From an uncultured Bacteroidota bacterium (lineage in GTDB: Bacteria > Bacteroidota > Bacteroidia > Chitinophagales > Chitinophagaceae): DNA of 64,000 nt. Position numbers and translations under genes: made by a program. The notes below the pieces were generated by a model. The model was given only the letters and a program-made list of their open reading frames with translations, searched no databases and had not been told where the DNA came from. Location of the stretch: assembly GCA_903831575.1 (NCBI GenBank), contig CAIKYB010000016.1, forward strand, positions 1-64,000, read 5' to 3'. This document shows positions 63,716 to 64,000 of the stretch, one piece after another (position 1 is the stretch's first letter; every line of letters begins with the position of its first letter).

Positions 63716-64000
63716 TTATAAATCATCAAGCTCTTGATTTATCTTTTTATCCCACAACGCCTGATTTTCTTTTGATTGAGAATTATTGGTTTCTAAATCG
63801 TATTTTTTTTGATAAGCAATCCAATCGACATAAATATCCTCGTAAATAGCAGAGATTTTATCAACAGTAAGATTAGGGTCATTCTGCAGTCTACGAATAA
63901 ATTTCATGGCGAATAAATAAGCAATATCAAAATGTCTTTGTTCGTGATTTAAGATATACTCATTCTTATTTGCTGCTACTACATTGGAATTTTTTTTGTC
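63716..64000 (-). CDS. Putative zinc metalloprotease, DUF922-like (N-terminus off window)
   Basis: 95 residues visible. The frame stays open past the internal ATG at 63907 to the right edge. Upstream of that ATG the translation reads EYILNHEQRHFDIAYLFAMK: HEQRH is an HExxH zinc site and HFDIA matches the DUF922 metalloprotease-like family. The C-terminal tail (QKKYDLETNNSQSKENQALW, ending NQELDD) is typical. The short 63-residue reading from the internal ATG would miss the motif. Confidence 0.72.
   Translation of the reverse strand, partial: DKKNSNVVAANKNEYILNHEQRHFDIAYLFAMKFIRRLQNDPNLTVDKISAIYEDIYVDWIAYQKKYDLETNNSQSKENQALWDKKINQELDDL

Overview
The window is AT-rich chromosomal DNA from a member of the Bacteroidota, most likely a Chitinophagales-type bacterium. 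The evidence is: several very large secreted proteins, two of them with complete type IX secretion (T9SS) C-terminal sorting domains; a SusC/SusD pair; promoter -7 elements of the form TAnnTTTG; a near absence of Shine-Dalgarno sequences; and a glycan cluster with the winged-helix and four-helix-bundle genes typical of this phylum. I saw no rRNA, tRNA, CRISPR array, transposase or prophage. The genus cannot be named from sequence reading alone.

Layout. 1-7025: the N-terminal 2341 residues of a giant surface protein on the minus strand, running off the left edge. 7312-11412: a 1366-residue T9SS cargo protein. 11675-30564: a surface-polysaccharide cluster, almost entirely on the minus strand. 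It contains dTDP-sugar genes (rfbB, rfbA), a sugar N-acetyltransferase, a winged-helix regulator, a Wzx-like flippase, seven glycosyltransferases, an AsnB-type amidotransferase and a transglutaminase-like membrane protein. Two related polytopic membrane proteins are inserted on the plus strand. The rfbA-rfbB junction holds a four-helix-bundle gene flanked by complementary minisatellites.

30737-36654: an ABC-F ATPase, a small heat-shock protein, a coiled-coil protein and a PAS histidine kinase overlapping a REC-CRP fusion regulator. 36926-41627: SusC/SusD outer-membrane uptake pair. 42147-50390: a T9SS cargo protein, small membrane and secreted proteins, a CDP-alcohol phosphatidyltransferase, a VF530-family protein, an RluE-like pseudouridine synthase, and a two-gene VWA/zinc-ribbon unit.

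50460-64000: mostly single genes of housekeeping or unknown function. These include an orphan periplasmic-binding lipoprotein, a WYL regulator with a deoxyribonucleotidase, an MHS-type transporter, GNAT acetyltransferases and a TauE/SafE permease. The right edge cuts a putative HExxH metalloprotease.

How it fits together. The glycan cluster would build an undecaprenyl-linked oligosaccharide from dTDP-sugars, decorate it (N-acetylation, probable amidation), flip it and perhaps polymerise it through one of the two paralogous membrane proteins. The most interesting unexplained signals are: the paralogous membrane protein pair, the transglutaminase-like/AsnB pair, the complementary repeats around the four-helix-bundle gene, the VWA/zinc-ribbon pair, a promoter-like element CCTCCAAT with fixed spacing before three unknown genes, and a 68-bp interspersed repeat.
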